Shown piece after piece: positions 52,708 through 61,119 of a stretch of 64,000 bases of DNA. A program made the translations under genes and the position numbers. The DNA lies in NCBI RefSeq assembly GCF_026340095.1, contig NZ_JAPEPO010000001.1, positions 5,604,001 to 5,668,000 of the forward strand, written 5' to 3'. Origin of the DNA: Streptomyces sp. NBC_01446 (GTDB lineage: Bacteria; Actinomycetota; Actinomycetes; Streptomycetales; Streptomycetaceae). The notes below the pieces were generated by a model. It saw only the letters and a list, made by a program, of their open reading frames with translations. It searched no databases and was not told the origin of the DNA. The number at the start of each line of letters is the position of its first letter. Position 1 is the stretch's first letter.

Positions 52708-54129
52708 TTACGCGGCCGTTGCCGTTGCCGTCGCGGTCCGCGGCAGGTCGCCGGGCTCGACCGCGGGCAGCGAGCCCGGCAGCGGGCGGCGCGCCGACTC
52801 GGTCATGAACCACACCGCGATACCGCCGATGACGGCCGCGGCCATCATATAGTACGCGGGCATCATCATGTTCCCGGTCGCCCCGATGAGGGCGGTGACG
52901 ACCAGCGGGGTCGTGCCGCCGAAGAGCGAGACGGAGACGTTGAAGCCGATCGACAGGGAGCCGTAGCGCACCCGGGTCGGGAAGAGCGCGGGCAGCGCGG
53001 ACGGCATCGCCGAGGTGAAGCAGACCAGGAGCAGGCCGAGCGCGCCCATGCCGAGGGCGATCGCCCACAGGGAGCCGTCACGGATGAGGAGCAGGGCCGG
53101 GACGGACAGCGCGAGGAAGCCGACGCAGCCCGCGGCGATCACCGGGCGGCGGCCGACACGGTCGGAGAGCGCGCCCGCGAACGGCTGGACGATCATCATC
53201 AGCGCCATCACGCCGAGGATCACGAGGAGGCCGTGCGTCTCGTCGTAGTGGAGCTCACTGGTGAGGTAGCTCGGCATGTAGGACAGCAGCATGTAGTCGG
53301 TGACGTTGAAGACCAGGACCAGGCCGACGCACAGGAGCAGCGCCTTCCACTGTCCGGCGATCATGTCGCGCACCTTCACCTTGGGCCGGGCCTTCTCCGA
53401 CTCGTGCGCGTTCTTCAGCTCGGCCGCGAACGCCGGGGTCTCTTCGAGCCGCATCCGCAGATAGAGGCCGATGATGCCCATCGGGCCCGCGATCAGGAAC
53501 GGGATGCGCCAGCCCCAGGAGAGCAGGTCGTCCGAGGAGAGCAGTGCCGTCATCAGGGTGACGAGGCCCGCGCCGCCGATGTATCCGGCGAGGGTGCCGA
53601 ATTCCAGCCAGCTGCCGAAGAAGCCGCGCTTCTTGTCGGGCGCGTACTCGGCGATGAAGGTGGACGCGCCGCCGTACTCGCCGCCGGTCGAGAAGCCCTG
53701 CACCAGACGGGCCAGGAGCAGCAGGATCGGCGCCCAGACGCCGATGGTCGCGTACGACGGGATCAGGCCGATCGCGAACGTGCCCGCCGCCATCATGATC
53801 ATGGTGACGGCGAGGACCTTCTGCCGGCCGACGCGGTCGCCGAGCGGTCCGAAGACCATGCCGCCGATCGGACGGACGAGGAACGCCGCGGCGAAGGCGC
53901 CGAACGTCGACAGGAGCTGGGCGGTGGGGTTGCCCGACGGGAAGAAGACCTTGCCGAGGGTGACGGCGATGTAGCTGTAGACGCCGAAGTCGAACCACTC
54001 CATCGCATTGCCGAGCGCCGCCGCCTTGACCGCGCGCTTGACCAGCGCTGGATCGGTGACGGTGACGTCGGGGGAGGCGCCCTTCGCGGGGGCGGTGGTC
54101 CTGGATGCGACGGTTAGGACACTCGACAA
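52708..54129 (-). CDS. MHS-family MFS transporter (ProP/KgtP-like)
   Basis: 473 aa from the TTG at 54129; the ribosome site is weak and the start uncertain. Twelve membrane helices. Family signatures: KAAALGNAMEWFDFGVYSYI at helix 1, GPLGDRVGRQKVLAVTMIMM (motif A), LVQGFSTGGEYGGASTFIAE between helices 4 and 5, and GALSDRVGRRPVIAAGCVGF mid-way. MHS transporters import metabolites such as proline/betaine, alpha-ketoglutarate or dicarboxylates with protons. The tail (GDLPRTATATATAA) is low complexity. An inverted repeat at 54249-54266 sits in the divergent gap. Substrate unknown. Confidence 0.92.
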   Translation of the reverse strand: MSSVLTVASRTTAPAKGASPDVTVTDPALVKRAVKAAALGNAMEWFDFGVYSYIAVTLGKVFFPSGNPTAQLLSTFGAFAAAFLVRPIGGMVFGPLGDRVGRQKVLAVTMIMMAAGTFAIGLIPSYATIGVWAPILLLLARLVQGFSTGGEYGGASTFIAEYAPDKKRGFFGSWLEFGTLAGYIGGAGLVTLMTALLSSDDLLSWGWRIPFLIAGPMGIIGLYLRMRLEETPAFAAELKNAHESEKARPKVKVRDMIAGQWKALLLCVGLVLVFNVTDYMLLSYMPSYLTSELHYDETHGLLVILGVMALMMIVQPFAGALSDRVGRRPVIAAGCVGFLALSVPALLLIRDGSLWAIALGMGALGLLLVCFTSAMPSALPALFPTRVRYGSLSIGFNVSVSLFGGTTPLVVTALIGATGNMMMPAYYMMAAAVIGGIAVWFMTESARRPLPGSLPAVEPGDLPRTATATATAA

Positions 54130-54498
54130 GGGTCTGCTCGCCTGCTTTCAACGGGGACAAGGACACGTCCGCGTGGGGACGGACGAAGCCGCCCACGGCG
54201 GGGCGGCCAGAAATCGACCATAGGGGGATCCGCGGTCATCACGGGTAGTGTGCACTTCGTTGCACAGCGTGGGAAAAGCGGGTCCGGCCAGGCATGACGC
54301 CCCGGCCCCGGCGCGGCGCAAACGGACAAATCTGTGACCTATGTCGCGCCCCTCGACCGCAACCACGCAGACCCCGCATCATCGTCATCCGGTCAAATGC
54401 CGGTGGACAGGCAGGTGAAGCAGGGGTTGCCTGCGTCTCACCCCGGGGGTAGTGCGAGCCTCTTGGGACAGTACGCATGGCGGGAGGGCCGACGGCGC
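54130..54498. other. 369-bp divergent region between the MHS transporter and the GT87-PAP2 gene
   Basis: No supported gene. It contains an inverted repeat TGTGCA-CTTCGT-TGCACA and the promoters of both genes. The plus-strand frame reads through from 54334 but the family sequence starts later, at 54499. Confidence 0.5.
54249..54266. promoter_or_regulatory. Inverted repeat TGTGCA-N6-TGCACA
   Basis: Perfect 6-bp arms with a 6-base spacer, about 120 bp upstream of the MHS transporter start. Its shape resembles GntR/CRP-type operators; regulator unknown. Confidence 0.35.
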
Positions 54499-56547
54499 GT
54501 GGCAAACGTGGAGCATGGACCGGGCAAAGCCTTGGTGGCGGGGGCCGCGACAGCGCGGTTGGGCATGGTCCGGGCGGGCCTCTGGCTGATCGCCGCGGTG
54601 CTCGCGGTGCGGCAGGTCGTGGCCGTCCTGAGCACCCCCAGCGGTGAGCGGCTCACGGACCTGGAGACCTGGATCGGTCCTGAAGGTGTCCTCCACGTGA
54701 CGGGCTCCCTCTACGACGCCGACCGGTTCACCGGTACCCCGTTCGGGGGACTGGTGCTGAAGCCTCTGGCCCGGGGCGCCGAACAGGCGCTCGGCTGGGC
54801 CTGGACCTTCGGCACGCTCGGCCTCGTCGTCGTCCTCGGTCTCGTCGCCGCCCGCGCCCTGCCCAAGCCCGTCACCCGGCGCACCTCGCTGCTCGCCGCC
54901 CCCGTCGCGATCAGCCTCCTGATGCTGTCGCTGCCGGTGCGCAACACGCTCCATCTCGGCCAGACCAGCATCATCCCGGTCCTTCTCGTCCTGCTCGGCT
55001 GCTTCGCCGCCCGCGGCGAGAAGAGCTCGGGTCTGCTCATCGGCATCGGCGCCGCCCTCCAGCCGACCGTCCTCCTCTTCGCGCCGCTCCTGTGGTTCAC
55101 CGGGCGACGTCGCGCCGCCGTGTCCTCGGGCGTCACGTTCGCGGCGTGCACGCTCCTCGCGTGGGCCGCGATGCCGCACGACTCGTGGACATACTGGGTG
55201 CACCACGTCGCGGGAGCGGGACTCGGCTCGAGCCCCGCCGGGCTCGCCAACCAGTCGCTGCACGGCGCGCTCCTGCGCTTCGGTCTGGAGGGCCCCCTGG
55301 AGATCGGGCTCTTCCTCGTCCTGGGCTCCGCCGTCACGGTGCTCGGACTGCGGCGCGCGGTGCGCTACGCGCAGGACGGACAGCTCCTGCTCGCCGTCGC
55401 CCTCACCGGCTGCGTCGCCGTCGCCGTGTCACCGACGACCTGGCAGCACCAGCTCCTGTGGGTGCTGCTCGCCGTGGTCGGCCGCGTCGGCAGGAAGGCG
55501 TCCGACCGGTACGTGTGGCCGGTCGCGGTCATCCTCGTGATGACGCTCCCCGCGAGGATGCTGCTGCCGAACATGACGCTCGCGGATCCGCTGCGCGACA
55601 ACGTCGTGCTGATCGCCGCGGTCGCCGCGGCCACGCTCGTCCCGTTCCTGTCCCGCACCGCGCCCGAGTACCGGGCGCCCATTCCCACCGAGTACGCGAC
55701 GCCTGTCCCGGCGCGCTGGTCCCGGGTCCCGCTCATGCCGTTCTGGCGCCGGGTCCTGACCCGCCCGAACCTGCTGCTCGAACTGCTGCTGATCCGCGTC
55801 GGCTACTACGCGTACCAGCAGGTGAGGCTCGCCGCGACGGGCGGTACGAACTCCGGGGGCCGGGCCACCGCCGAGGCGCACGGCACGCAGGTCCACTCCC
55901 TGGAGAAGTTTTTTCACATCGACATCGAGCACTGGGTCAACCACGCGGTGGCGCAGGTCCCGTGGCTCAAGTCGTTCTTCAACTTCTACTACGAGTCGTT
56001 CCACTTCATCGTGCCGCTGAGCGTCCTCGCCATCCTCTACGTCCGCAGGCCCGCCCAGTACCGCTGGGCCCGCTCGGCGCTCGGCTTCGCCACGGTGCTC
56101 GCCCTGATCGGTTTCTGGTTCTACCCGCTGGCGCCGCCGCGTCTGATGCCCTCGCTCGGGTTCATCGACACGGTGCACGGCGTCCAGGACTTCTCCAAGC
56201 CGGACTACGGCACACTGACCGCGCTCACCAACCAGTACGCGGCCATGCCCTCACTGCACTTCGGCTGGTCCCTGTGGTGCGGGCTCGTCATCGCGATCCT
56301 CGCCCCCAAGTGGTGGATGAAGGCAATCGCGCTGCTGCATCCCCTGTTCACCATCTCCGCGATCATCGCGACCGGTAACCACTGGGTGCTCGACGCCGTG
56401 GGCGGCGCGACGGTCGTCGGCGTGGGCTTCGGACTCACCTACCTGCTGAGCGGCCCGCGCGCCCGCCTCGCCGGCGGGACCGTCCCCGAGCAGCCGAAGG
56501 CCGAGCCCGACCACGCGCGGCTGCCGGCCGAACACAACCGGTCCTGA
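54499..56547 (+). CDS. Fusion of GT87 mannosyltransferase-like and PAP2 phosphatase domains
   Basis: 682 aa from the GTG at 54499 (the frame is open to 54334), placed by GGAGGG upstream. Residues about 20-400 are a multi-spanning GT87-type polyprenol-phosphate-mannose-dependent glycosyltransferase (MVRAGLWLIAAVLAVRQ, LETWIGPEGVLHVTG, SVVSGLNTLHLGQTSIIPVL-type region). From about 425 to 650 a second membrane domain carries the PAP2 signature: KFFHIDIEHWVNHAV, MPSLHFGWSLWCGLVIAI and TGNHWVLDAVGGATVVG with catalytic His and Arg. This pairing suggests transfer of a sugar to a lipid carrier and dephosphorylation of the lipid. Acceptor unknown. Confidence 0.88.
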   Translation: MANVEHGPGKALVAGAATARLGMVRAGLWLIAAVLAVRQVVAVLSTPSGERLTDLETWIGPEGVLHVTGSLYDADRFTGTPFGGLVLKPLARGAEQALGWAWTFGTLGLVVVLGLVAARALPKPVTRRTSLLAAPVAISLLMLSLPVRNTLHLGQTSIIPVLLVLLGCFAARGEKSSGLLIGIGAALQPTVLLFAPLLWFTGRRRAAVSSGVTFAACTLLAWAAMPHDSWTYWVHHVAGAGLGSSPAGLANQSLHGALLRFGLEGPLEIGLFLVLGSAVTVLGLRRAVRYAQDGQLLLAVALTGCVAVAVSPTTWQHQLLWVLLAVVGRVGRKASDRYVWPVAVILVMTLPARMLLPNMTLADPLRDNVVLIAAVAAATLVPFLSRTAPEYRAPIPTEYATPVPARWSRVPLMPFWRRVLTRPNLLLELLLIRVGYYAYQQVRLAATGGTNSGGRATAEAHGTQVHSLEKFFHIDIEHWVNHAVAQVPWLKSFFNFYYESFHFIVPLSVLAILYVRRPAQYRWARSALGFATVLALIGFWFYPLAPPRLMPSLGFIDTVHGVQDFSKPDYGTLTALTNQYAAMPSLHFGWSLWCGLVIAILAPKWWMKAIALLHPLFTISAIIATGNHWVLDAVGGATVVGVGFGLTYLLSGPRARLAGGTVPEQPKAEPDHARLPAEHNRS

Positions 56548-56720
56548 GGCCGGGGGACGGCCGACCACGTCGGCGACCGCCCACGGACTGACCCACGGAC
56601 ACGACGTCCCCGTCGCCCGACCCGGGCGGGTCCCCCTCGCCTTCCCCGTCACCGAGCCCCTCGCCGTGCGAGTGCCCGGAGCCGGGCGTGAAGCAGCGCG
56701 GTGCAGGTGTGCAGGTGTGC

Positions 56721-56764
56721 AGGGAGGCAGGGGCGTGGCGTAGGGAGATGGCCCCTGCCTCCCT
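56721..56764. terminator. Terminator between GT87-PAP2 and P450 genes
   Basis: AGGGAGGCAGGGGC (56721-56734) pairs perfectly with GCCCCTGCCTCCCT (56751-56764), loop of 16. Lies between convergent genes. Confidence 0.8.
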
Positions 56765-56788
56765 GGGACGGCGTGCGGTCGCCCGCGG

Positions 56789-58033
56789 TCAGCCGGTGCT
56801 GACCTGGAGTTCCTTGACGCCGTTGAGCCAGGCCGAGCGGAGCCTGCGCGGGTCACCGGTCAGGCGAAGGTCGGGCATGGCGTCGGCCACGGCGTTGAAG
56901 ATGAGGTTGATCTCGAGCGTGGCCAGCGACTTGCCGAGGCAGAAGTGCGGGCCTCCGCCGCCGAATCCGAGGTGCGGGTTCGGGTCGCGGGTGATGTCGA
57001 ACTCGTCGGGGCGGTCGAAGACTTCGGGGTCGTGGTTGGCCGACGAGTAGAAGATGCCGACGCGGTCGCCCTTCTTGATCTGCGCGCCGCCGAGCTCGGT
57101 GTCCTGGGTCGCGGTGCGCTGGAAGGAGACCACGGGGGTCGCCCAGCGGACGATCTCCTCCGCCGTCGTCTCCGGGCGCTCCCGCTTGAACAGCTCCCAC
57201 TGGTCGGGGTGGGTCAGGAAGGCATGCATGCCGTGGGTGATGGCGTTGCGCGTCGTCTCGTTGCCGGCCACGGCGAGCAGGATCACGAAGAAGCCGAACT
57301 CGTCCGAGGAGAGGTTCCCCTCGTCCTCGGCCGCCACCAGCTGGCTCACGATGTCCTTGGCCGGGCACTCCTTGCGGGCGGCGGCCAGGTTCATCGCGTA
57401 GCTGACGATCTCCATGGCCGCCTCGGCGCCGACCTCCTCGGTGATCGCGTACTCCGGGTCGTCGTACGCGGCCATCTTGTTGGACCAGTCGAAGATCTTG
57501 GTGCGGTCGTCCTGGGGGACGCCGATCAGCTCGGCGATGGCCTGGAGCGGGAGTTCGACGGCGACGTTGGTGACGAAGTCGAAGGAGCCGTCGGGCGCGG
57601 CGTTCGCGAGCGCCGTCTCGACGATGGAGCCCGCACGGTTGCGCAGGGCGTCCTCGAGCGAGCGGATGGCGCGGGGCGTGAAGCCGCGCTGGACGATCTG
57701 CCGGACCCGGGTGTGCTCCGGCGGGTCCATGTTGAGCATGATCAGCTTCTGGACCTCGATCTGGTCGCGGCTGATCGACTCGTTGAAGCGGATGACGGCG
57801 GTGTTGAGGTTCGAGGAGAAGAGCTCCGGGCGCGTGGAGACGTACTTGACGTCCGCGTGCCGGGTCACGGCCCAGTAGCCCGAGTCTGCGAAGCCGGAGA
57901 TGCCGGTCGGCTGGGCGATCCACCGGACCGGTTCCGTCTGCCGGAGCTGGGCGAACTCGGGGAAGGGGACGCGGTGCTGGAGAAGGTCGGGGTCGGTGAA
58001 GTCGAACCCTTCGGGCAGCGCTGGGCACGGCAT
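56789..58033 (-). CDS. Cytochrome P450, CYP125-like (steroid side-chain type)
   Basis: 414 aa from the ATG at 58033, with GGGAG upstream. P450 marks: the I-helix AVAGNETTRNAITHGMHAF, the ExxR-type EEIVRWATPVVSFQRTA, and the heme loop HLGFGGGGPHFCLGKSLATL with the axial Cys. Sequence follows mycobacterial CYP125 closely along its length (PEGFDFTDPDLLQHRVPFPE, FVTNVAVELPLQAIAELIGV, DEFGFFVILLAVAGNETTRN), a C26/C27 steroid terminal hydroxylase. It lies divergent from a thiolase like FadA5, the same pairing seen in mycobacteria, so sterol or sterol-like side-chain oxidation is likely. The electron partner is not encoded here. Confidence 0.88.
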   Translation of the reverse strand: MPCPALPEGFDFTDPDLLQHRVPFPEFAQLRQTEPVRWIAQPTGISGFADSGYWAVTRHADVKYVSTRPELFSSNLNTAVIRFNESISRDQIEVQKLIMLNMDPPEHTRVRQIVQRGFTPRAIRSLEDALRNRAGSIVETALANAAPDGSFDFVTNVAVELPLQAIAELIGVPQDDRTKIFDWSNKMAAYDDPEYAITEEVGAEAAMEIVSYAMNLAAARKECPAKDIVSQLVAAEDEGNLSSDEFGFFVILLAVAGNETTRNAITHGMHAFLTHPDQWELFKRERPETTAEEIVRWATPVVSFQRTATQDTELGGAQIKKGDRVGIFYSSANHDPEVFDRPDEFDITRDPNPHLGFGGGGPHFCLGKSLATLEINLIFNAVADAMPDLRLTGDPRRLRSAWLNGVKELQVSTG

Positions 58034-58082
58034 GGGCAACTCCCGGTGACGGTCTGACGGGGCGTCAGCTTGTCGGCACCGT

Positions 58083-58096
58083 AGTAACGGGTTCTA
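58083..58096. promoter_or_regulatory. KstR-like site near the P450 start
   Basis: AGTAACGGGTTCTA matches the KstR pattern TNNAACNNGTTNNA at all conserved positions but one (first T). 50 bp upstream of the P450 start. Confidence 0.4.
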
Positions 58097-58191
58097 CAAG
58101 TGGCAAGACCCGTGGTACGCCCGATTGCGCGCGCGGTACGTGCACGACCCTTGCGTACCGGGAGTAGCACCGTCGAGACTGCACGGAGAAC

Positions 58192-58205
58192 TGGTACGCG
58201 TTCTA
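58192..58205. promoter_or_regulatory. KstR-like site near the thiolase start
   Basis: On the minus strand TAGAACGCGTACCA matches TNNAACNNGTTNNA except one T in GTT. 51 bp upstream of the thiolase ATG. Part of a larger dyad GAACT...AGTTC (58188-58209). Confidence 0.4.
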
Positions 58206-58255
58206 GTTCTTACGTCTTCTGGTTCGGTCCGGGAATGTGTGGAGAGGACGAGCTC

Positions 58256-59425
58256 ATGGCCGCGGAACCCGTCATCGTCGAAGCCGTACGTACGCCCATC
58301 GGCAAGCGCGGAGGCGCGCTCGCCAATCTTCATCCCGCGTATCTCCTCGGCGAGACGTACCGGGAACTGCTCGGCAGGACCGGCATTCACGCCGACTGCG
58401 TCGAGCAGATCGTGGGCGGCACGGTGACCCACGCGGGCGAACAGTCCATGAATCCGGCGCGCACGGCCTGGCTCACCATGGGCCTGCCCTACGAGACGGC
58501 GGCGACGACCGTCGACTGTCAGTGCGGCTCCTCGCAGCAGGCCGCGCACATGACCGCCAACATGATCGCCGCCGGTGTCATCGACATCGGCATCAGCTGC
58601 GGGGTCGAGGCGATGTCGCGGGTGCCGCTCGGCTCCGGCTCCAAGCACGGTCCCGGCAAGCCGTTCCCCGAGGAGTGGAACGTCGACCTGCCCAACCAGT
58701 TCGAGGCCGCCGAGCGCATCGCGCGCCACCGCGGACTGTCCCGCGAGAACGTCGACTCGCTCGGTCTCATCTCGCAGGAGCGCGCCGCGACGGCCTGGGC
58801 CGAGGAGCGCTTCAAACGCGAGACGTTCGCCGTGCAGGTGCCCACGAACGAGGACGAGCAGGCCGCCGGGCAGGGTATGTGGCGGCTCGTGGACCGGGAC
58901 GAGGGCCTGCGCGACACGACCATGGAGGGGCTCGGCGGGCTCAAGCCGGTCATGCCGACCGCCGTGCACACCGCGGGGAACTCCTCGCAGATATCCGACG
59001 GCGCCTCGGCGATCATGTGGGCGTCCAAGCGGATGGCACGCGCCCTGAAGCTCAAGCCGCGCGCCCGGATCGTCGCCCAGGCGCTCGTCGGCGCCGACCC
59101 GCACTTCCATCTGGACGGGCCGGTCGACGCCACGCGCGCCGTGCTCGGCAAGGCGGGCATGTCACTCAAGGACATCGACCTCGTCGAGATCAACGAGGCG
59201 TTCGCGTCCGTCGTGCTCAGCTGGGCGCAGGTCTTCGAGCAGGACCTCGAGAAGGTCAACGTGAACGGCGGGGCCATCGCCCTCGGTCACCCCGTCGGCG
59301 CCACCGGCGCCCGGCTCATCACCACCGCCCTGCACGAACTGGAGCGCCAGGACAAGGAGTTCGCGCTCATCACGATGTGCGCGGGCGGTGCGGTGGCGAC
59401 GGGCACGATCATCCAGCGGCTGTAG
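58256..59425 (+). CDS. Acetyl-CoA acetyltransferase, FadA5-like (steroid 3-ketoacyl-CoA thiolase)
   Basis: 389 aa from the ATG at 58256, with GGAGAGGA upstream. Degradative thiolase: AEPVIVEAVRTPIGKRGGAL start, the nucleophilic Cys in TVDCQCGSSQQAAHMTANMI, the His of GGAIALGHPVGATGARL and the second Cys in TMCAGGAVATG. It cleaves a 3-ketoacyl-CoA with CoA to acetyl-CoA plus a shortened acyl-CoA. The substrate-binding features (large GLGGLKPVMPTAVHTAG region) and the divergent CYP125-like gene point to a bulky, possibly steroid side-chain substrate. Only these two genes of such a pathway lie in the window. Confidence 0.9.
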   Translation: MAAEPVIVEAVRTPIGKRGGALANLHPAYLLGETYRELLGRTGIHADCVEQIVGGTVTHAGEQSMNPARTAWLTMGLPYETAATTVDCQCGSSQQAAHMTANMIAAGVIDIGISCGVEAMSRVPLGSGSKHGPGKPFPEEWNVDLPNQFEAAERIARHRGLSRENVDSLGLISQERAATAWAEERFKRETFAVQVPTNEDEQAAGQGMWRLVDRDEGLRDTTMEGLGGLKPVMPTAVHTAGNSSQISDGASAIMWASKRMARALKLKPRARIVAQALVGADPHFHLDGPVDATRAVLGKAGMSLKDIDLVEINEAFASVVLSWAQVFEQDLEKVNVNGGAIALGHPVGATGARLITTALHELERQDKEFALITMCAGGAVATGTIIQRL

Positions 59426-59460
59426 CGGGGGCCCGCGCCGGGCGGGCCGGAACGCACGAC

Positions 59461-59499
59461 GAAGGCGGCACCCTCCCACGGGGGGAGGGTGCCGCCTTC
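59461..59499. terminator. Strong terminator between thiolase and transglycosylase genes
   Basis: A 17-bp perfect stem: GAAGGCGGCACCCTCCC (59461-59477) pairs with 59483-59499 around ACGGG. It serves both convergent genes. Confidence 0.9.
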
Positions 59500-59525
59500 T
59501 CGGGTCAGCCGTGGGCCGGCCGGGC

Positions 59526-59933
59526 TCAGTACGAGCCGGCGGACTGCCAGTGGGTCCAGGCGCCACAGGGGCTGCCGTAGCGCTCGTTCATGTAGTTGAG
59601 GCCCCACTTGATCTGGGTCTCTGGGTTCGACTTCCAGTCGCCGCCGGCCGAGGCCATCTTGTTGGCGGGCAGGGCCTGGACCAGGCGGTAGGCGCCGGAC
59701 GACGCGTTCGTCGCGTGGGGGTTCCAGCCGCTCTCGTGGGACACGATCTTGTCGAAGCACGCGAACTGTGCGGCGCTCATCTTCTGCTGGGCGATCGTCT
59801 TCGGCGAAGAGGTGGCGGCGGCGTTCGACGCCGGGGCGGCGGCCATGACCATGCCGGCGGTGGCGGCGGCCAGGGCGACACCGGCGAGGGCCTTCTTCGG
59901 AGCGGCGATGCGGCGGAGGATGGTGACGGACAA
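59526..59933 (-). CDS. Secreted SLT-type lytic transglycosylase
   Basis: 135 aa from the TTG at 59933 (LSVTILRRIAAPKKALAGVA), with GGAAGG eight bases upstream; signal peptide ends near NAA-ATSSP. The single SLT-like domain reads QFACFDKIVSHESGWNPHAT, with the catalytic Glu in SHESGW, then NASSGAYRLVQALPANKMAS and ETQIKWGLNYMNERYGSPCG. The usual YGIPQALPG-type motif is changed to YRLVQALPA. Such small actinobacterial enzymes cut peptidoglycan outside the cell during growth or spore germination. A structured leader precedes it. Activity is inferred from the fold. Confidence 0.88.
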   Translation of the reverse strand: MSVTILRRIAAPKKALAGVALAAATAGMVMAAAPASNAAATSSPKTIAQQKMSAAQFACFDKIVSHESGWNPHATNASSGAYRLVQALPANKMASAGGDWKSNPETQIKWGLNYMNERYGSPCGAWTHWQSAGSY

Positions 59934-60273
59934 AGCGTGAACCTTCCGTGGGGGGCAGGGGCCGCTTCGCACGCCCTGCGGCGTACTTGCGGCGTACAGA
60001 GGCGCCGGGGCCCTGGCAGGGGCCGTCGGCGCCTTGCGACTCCTCCAGAGAAACAGGCTCGGACCCTCGCCGCAATCATCCCTTTTACTAGTTGAGGTCG
60101 AATATGGGGGAAATATCCCTCATGTGACCTGGCTCTCATTGGCCAGGTCAGAGGGTGTTTTGGTGGGGACGCGTCAAGCGATCGCGTCTACGACCACACC
60201 TCGTAGGTGACCTGGGTCATGTGGGGTGCTTCACGGCGCGGGCACGTCACGGTGACGCAGCGCGCGTGAAGCC
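59934..60273 (-). other. 340-bp structured leader and intergenic region upstream of the transglycosylase
   Basis: No gene. The transcript reading leftward would contain nested hairpins, best the perfect GGCGCC/GGCGCC plus GGCCC/GGGCC stem at 60001-60033, and direct repeats of GCGGCGTAC (59981-59999). Cell-wall hydrolases of this kind often carry c-di-AMP (ydaO) riboswitches in actinobacteria; I looked for that core and could not confirm it. A hairpin at 60125-60150 probably ends the ECF operon. Confidence 0.5.
60125..60150 (-). terminator. Terminator of the ECF transporter operon
   Basis: TGACCTGGC (60125-60133) pairs perfectly with GCCAGGTCA (60142-60150). About 125 bp beyond the S-component stop. 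Confidence 0.6.
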
Positions 60274-61119
60274 CTACGGCTCGGTGCCCTCGAATGTGAC
60301 GGGGGCCTCGAACGCGGCCCGGCGCGTGGCCCGCCGCAGCGCCCTCAGGAGCGCCGGGCCGACGGTGACGGTGAGGACGACGGTCAGAGCCGCCCGGCCC
60401 AGGTCCCAGCCCAGCGACGTGGCCAGGCAGTAGGCGAGGAAGCGGACCAGGTTCTCGTGCAGCGGGGCGCCCGCCTGGAAGGCGACGCTCGACGACAGCG
60501 AGTCCAGGAACGGCCAGCCGGCCAGGTTCATGACGGTGCCGTACGCGAACGCGGCCAGGAACCCGTACGCCGCCAGCATCAGCACCTCGGCGCGGCCGCG
60601 CAGCCGGTCCGGGCCGGGGAGCAGGCCCGCGCCCATCGTGAACCAGCCCATCGACAGCATCTGGAACGGCATCCACGGACCGACCCCGCCGGTGAGCAGC
60701 GCGGACGCGAACATGGTCACGGACCCCAGCACGAACCCGAAACCGGGCCCGAGGACGCGCCCGCTCAGCACCATCAGGAAGAACATCGGCTCGATCCCGG
60801 CGGTCCCCGCCCCGATCGGCCGCAGCGCCGCGCCCGTCGCGGCAAGGACCCCGAGCATCGCCACCGCCTTGGGCCCGACCCCGCCCTCGGACACGGCGGC
60901 CGCCACCACGCCCACCAGCAGGACGAGCAGCCCCGCGAACAGCCAGGGAGCGTCCTGCGCATGCGCGCTGACCTGCGACGAAGGGCCCGCGAGCAGCGGC
61001 CACCCGAAGGCGGCCACCCCTATGGCGCTGACGAGGAGCAGAGCCACCACGGAGCGGGGGCCGAGGCGCACGGCGCGGGCCTGGCGGTCGGGGCGCCCGG
61101 TCTCGGGTGCGGTCTTCAT
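60274..61119 (-). CDS. ECF transporter S component
   Basis: 281 aa from the ATG at 61119, overlapping the upstream ATPase stop (ATGA). Six or more hydrophobic helices: SVVALLLVSAIGVAAFGWPL, WLFAGLLVLLVGVVAAAVSE, MFFLMVLSGRVLGPGFGFVL and ALLTGGVGPWMPFQMLSMGW. The GPGFGFVLGSVTMFASALLT and FQMLSMGWFTMGAGLLPG segments have the small-residue helix-interface look of S components. It binds the substrate (typically a vitamin or metal-ion related compound) and is energised by the AA'/T module encoded upstream. The family does not reveal the vitamin. Confidence 0.85.
   Translation of the reverse strand: MKTAPETGRPDRQARAVRLGPRSVVALLLVSAIGVAAFGWPLLAGPSSQVSAHAQDAPWLFAGLLVLLVGVVAAAVSEGGVGPKAVAMLGVLAATGAALRPIGAGTAGIEPMFFLMVLSGRVLGPGFGFVLGSVTMFASALLTGGVGPWMPFQMLSMGWFTMGAGLLPGPDRLRGRAEVLMLAAYGFLAAFAYGTVMNLAGWPFLDSLSSSVAFQAGAPLHENLVRFLAYCLATSLGWDLGRAALTVVLTVTVGPALLRALRRATRRAAFEAPVTFEGTEP

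Noticed and set aside
56789..59425. P450 and thiolase as part of an antibiotic cluster
   Set aside because: No polyketide, peptide or tailoring genes nearby; similarity is to catabolic CYP125/FadA5.
59934..60110. c-di-AMP (ydaO-yuaA) riboswitch upstream of the transglycosylase
   Set aside because: Conserved core sequences were not recognisable; kept only as a structured leader.
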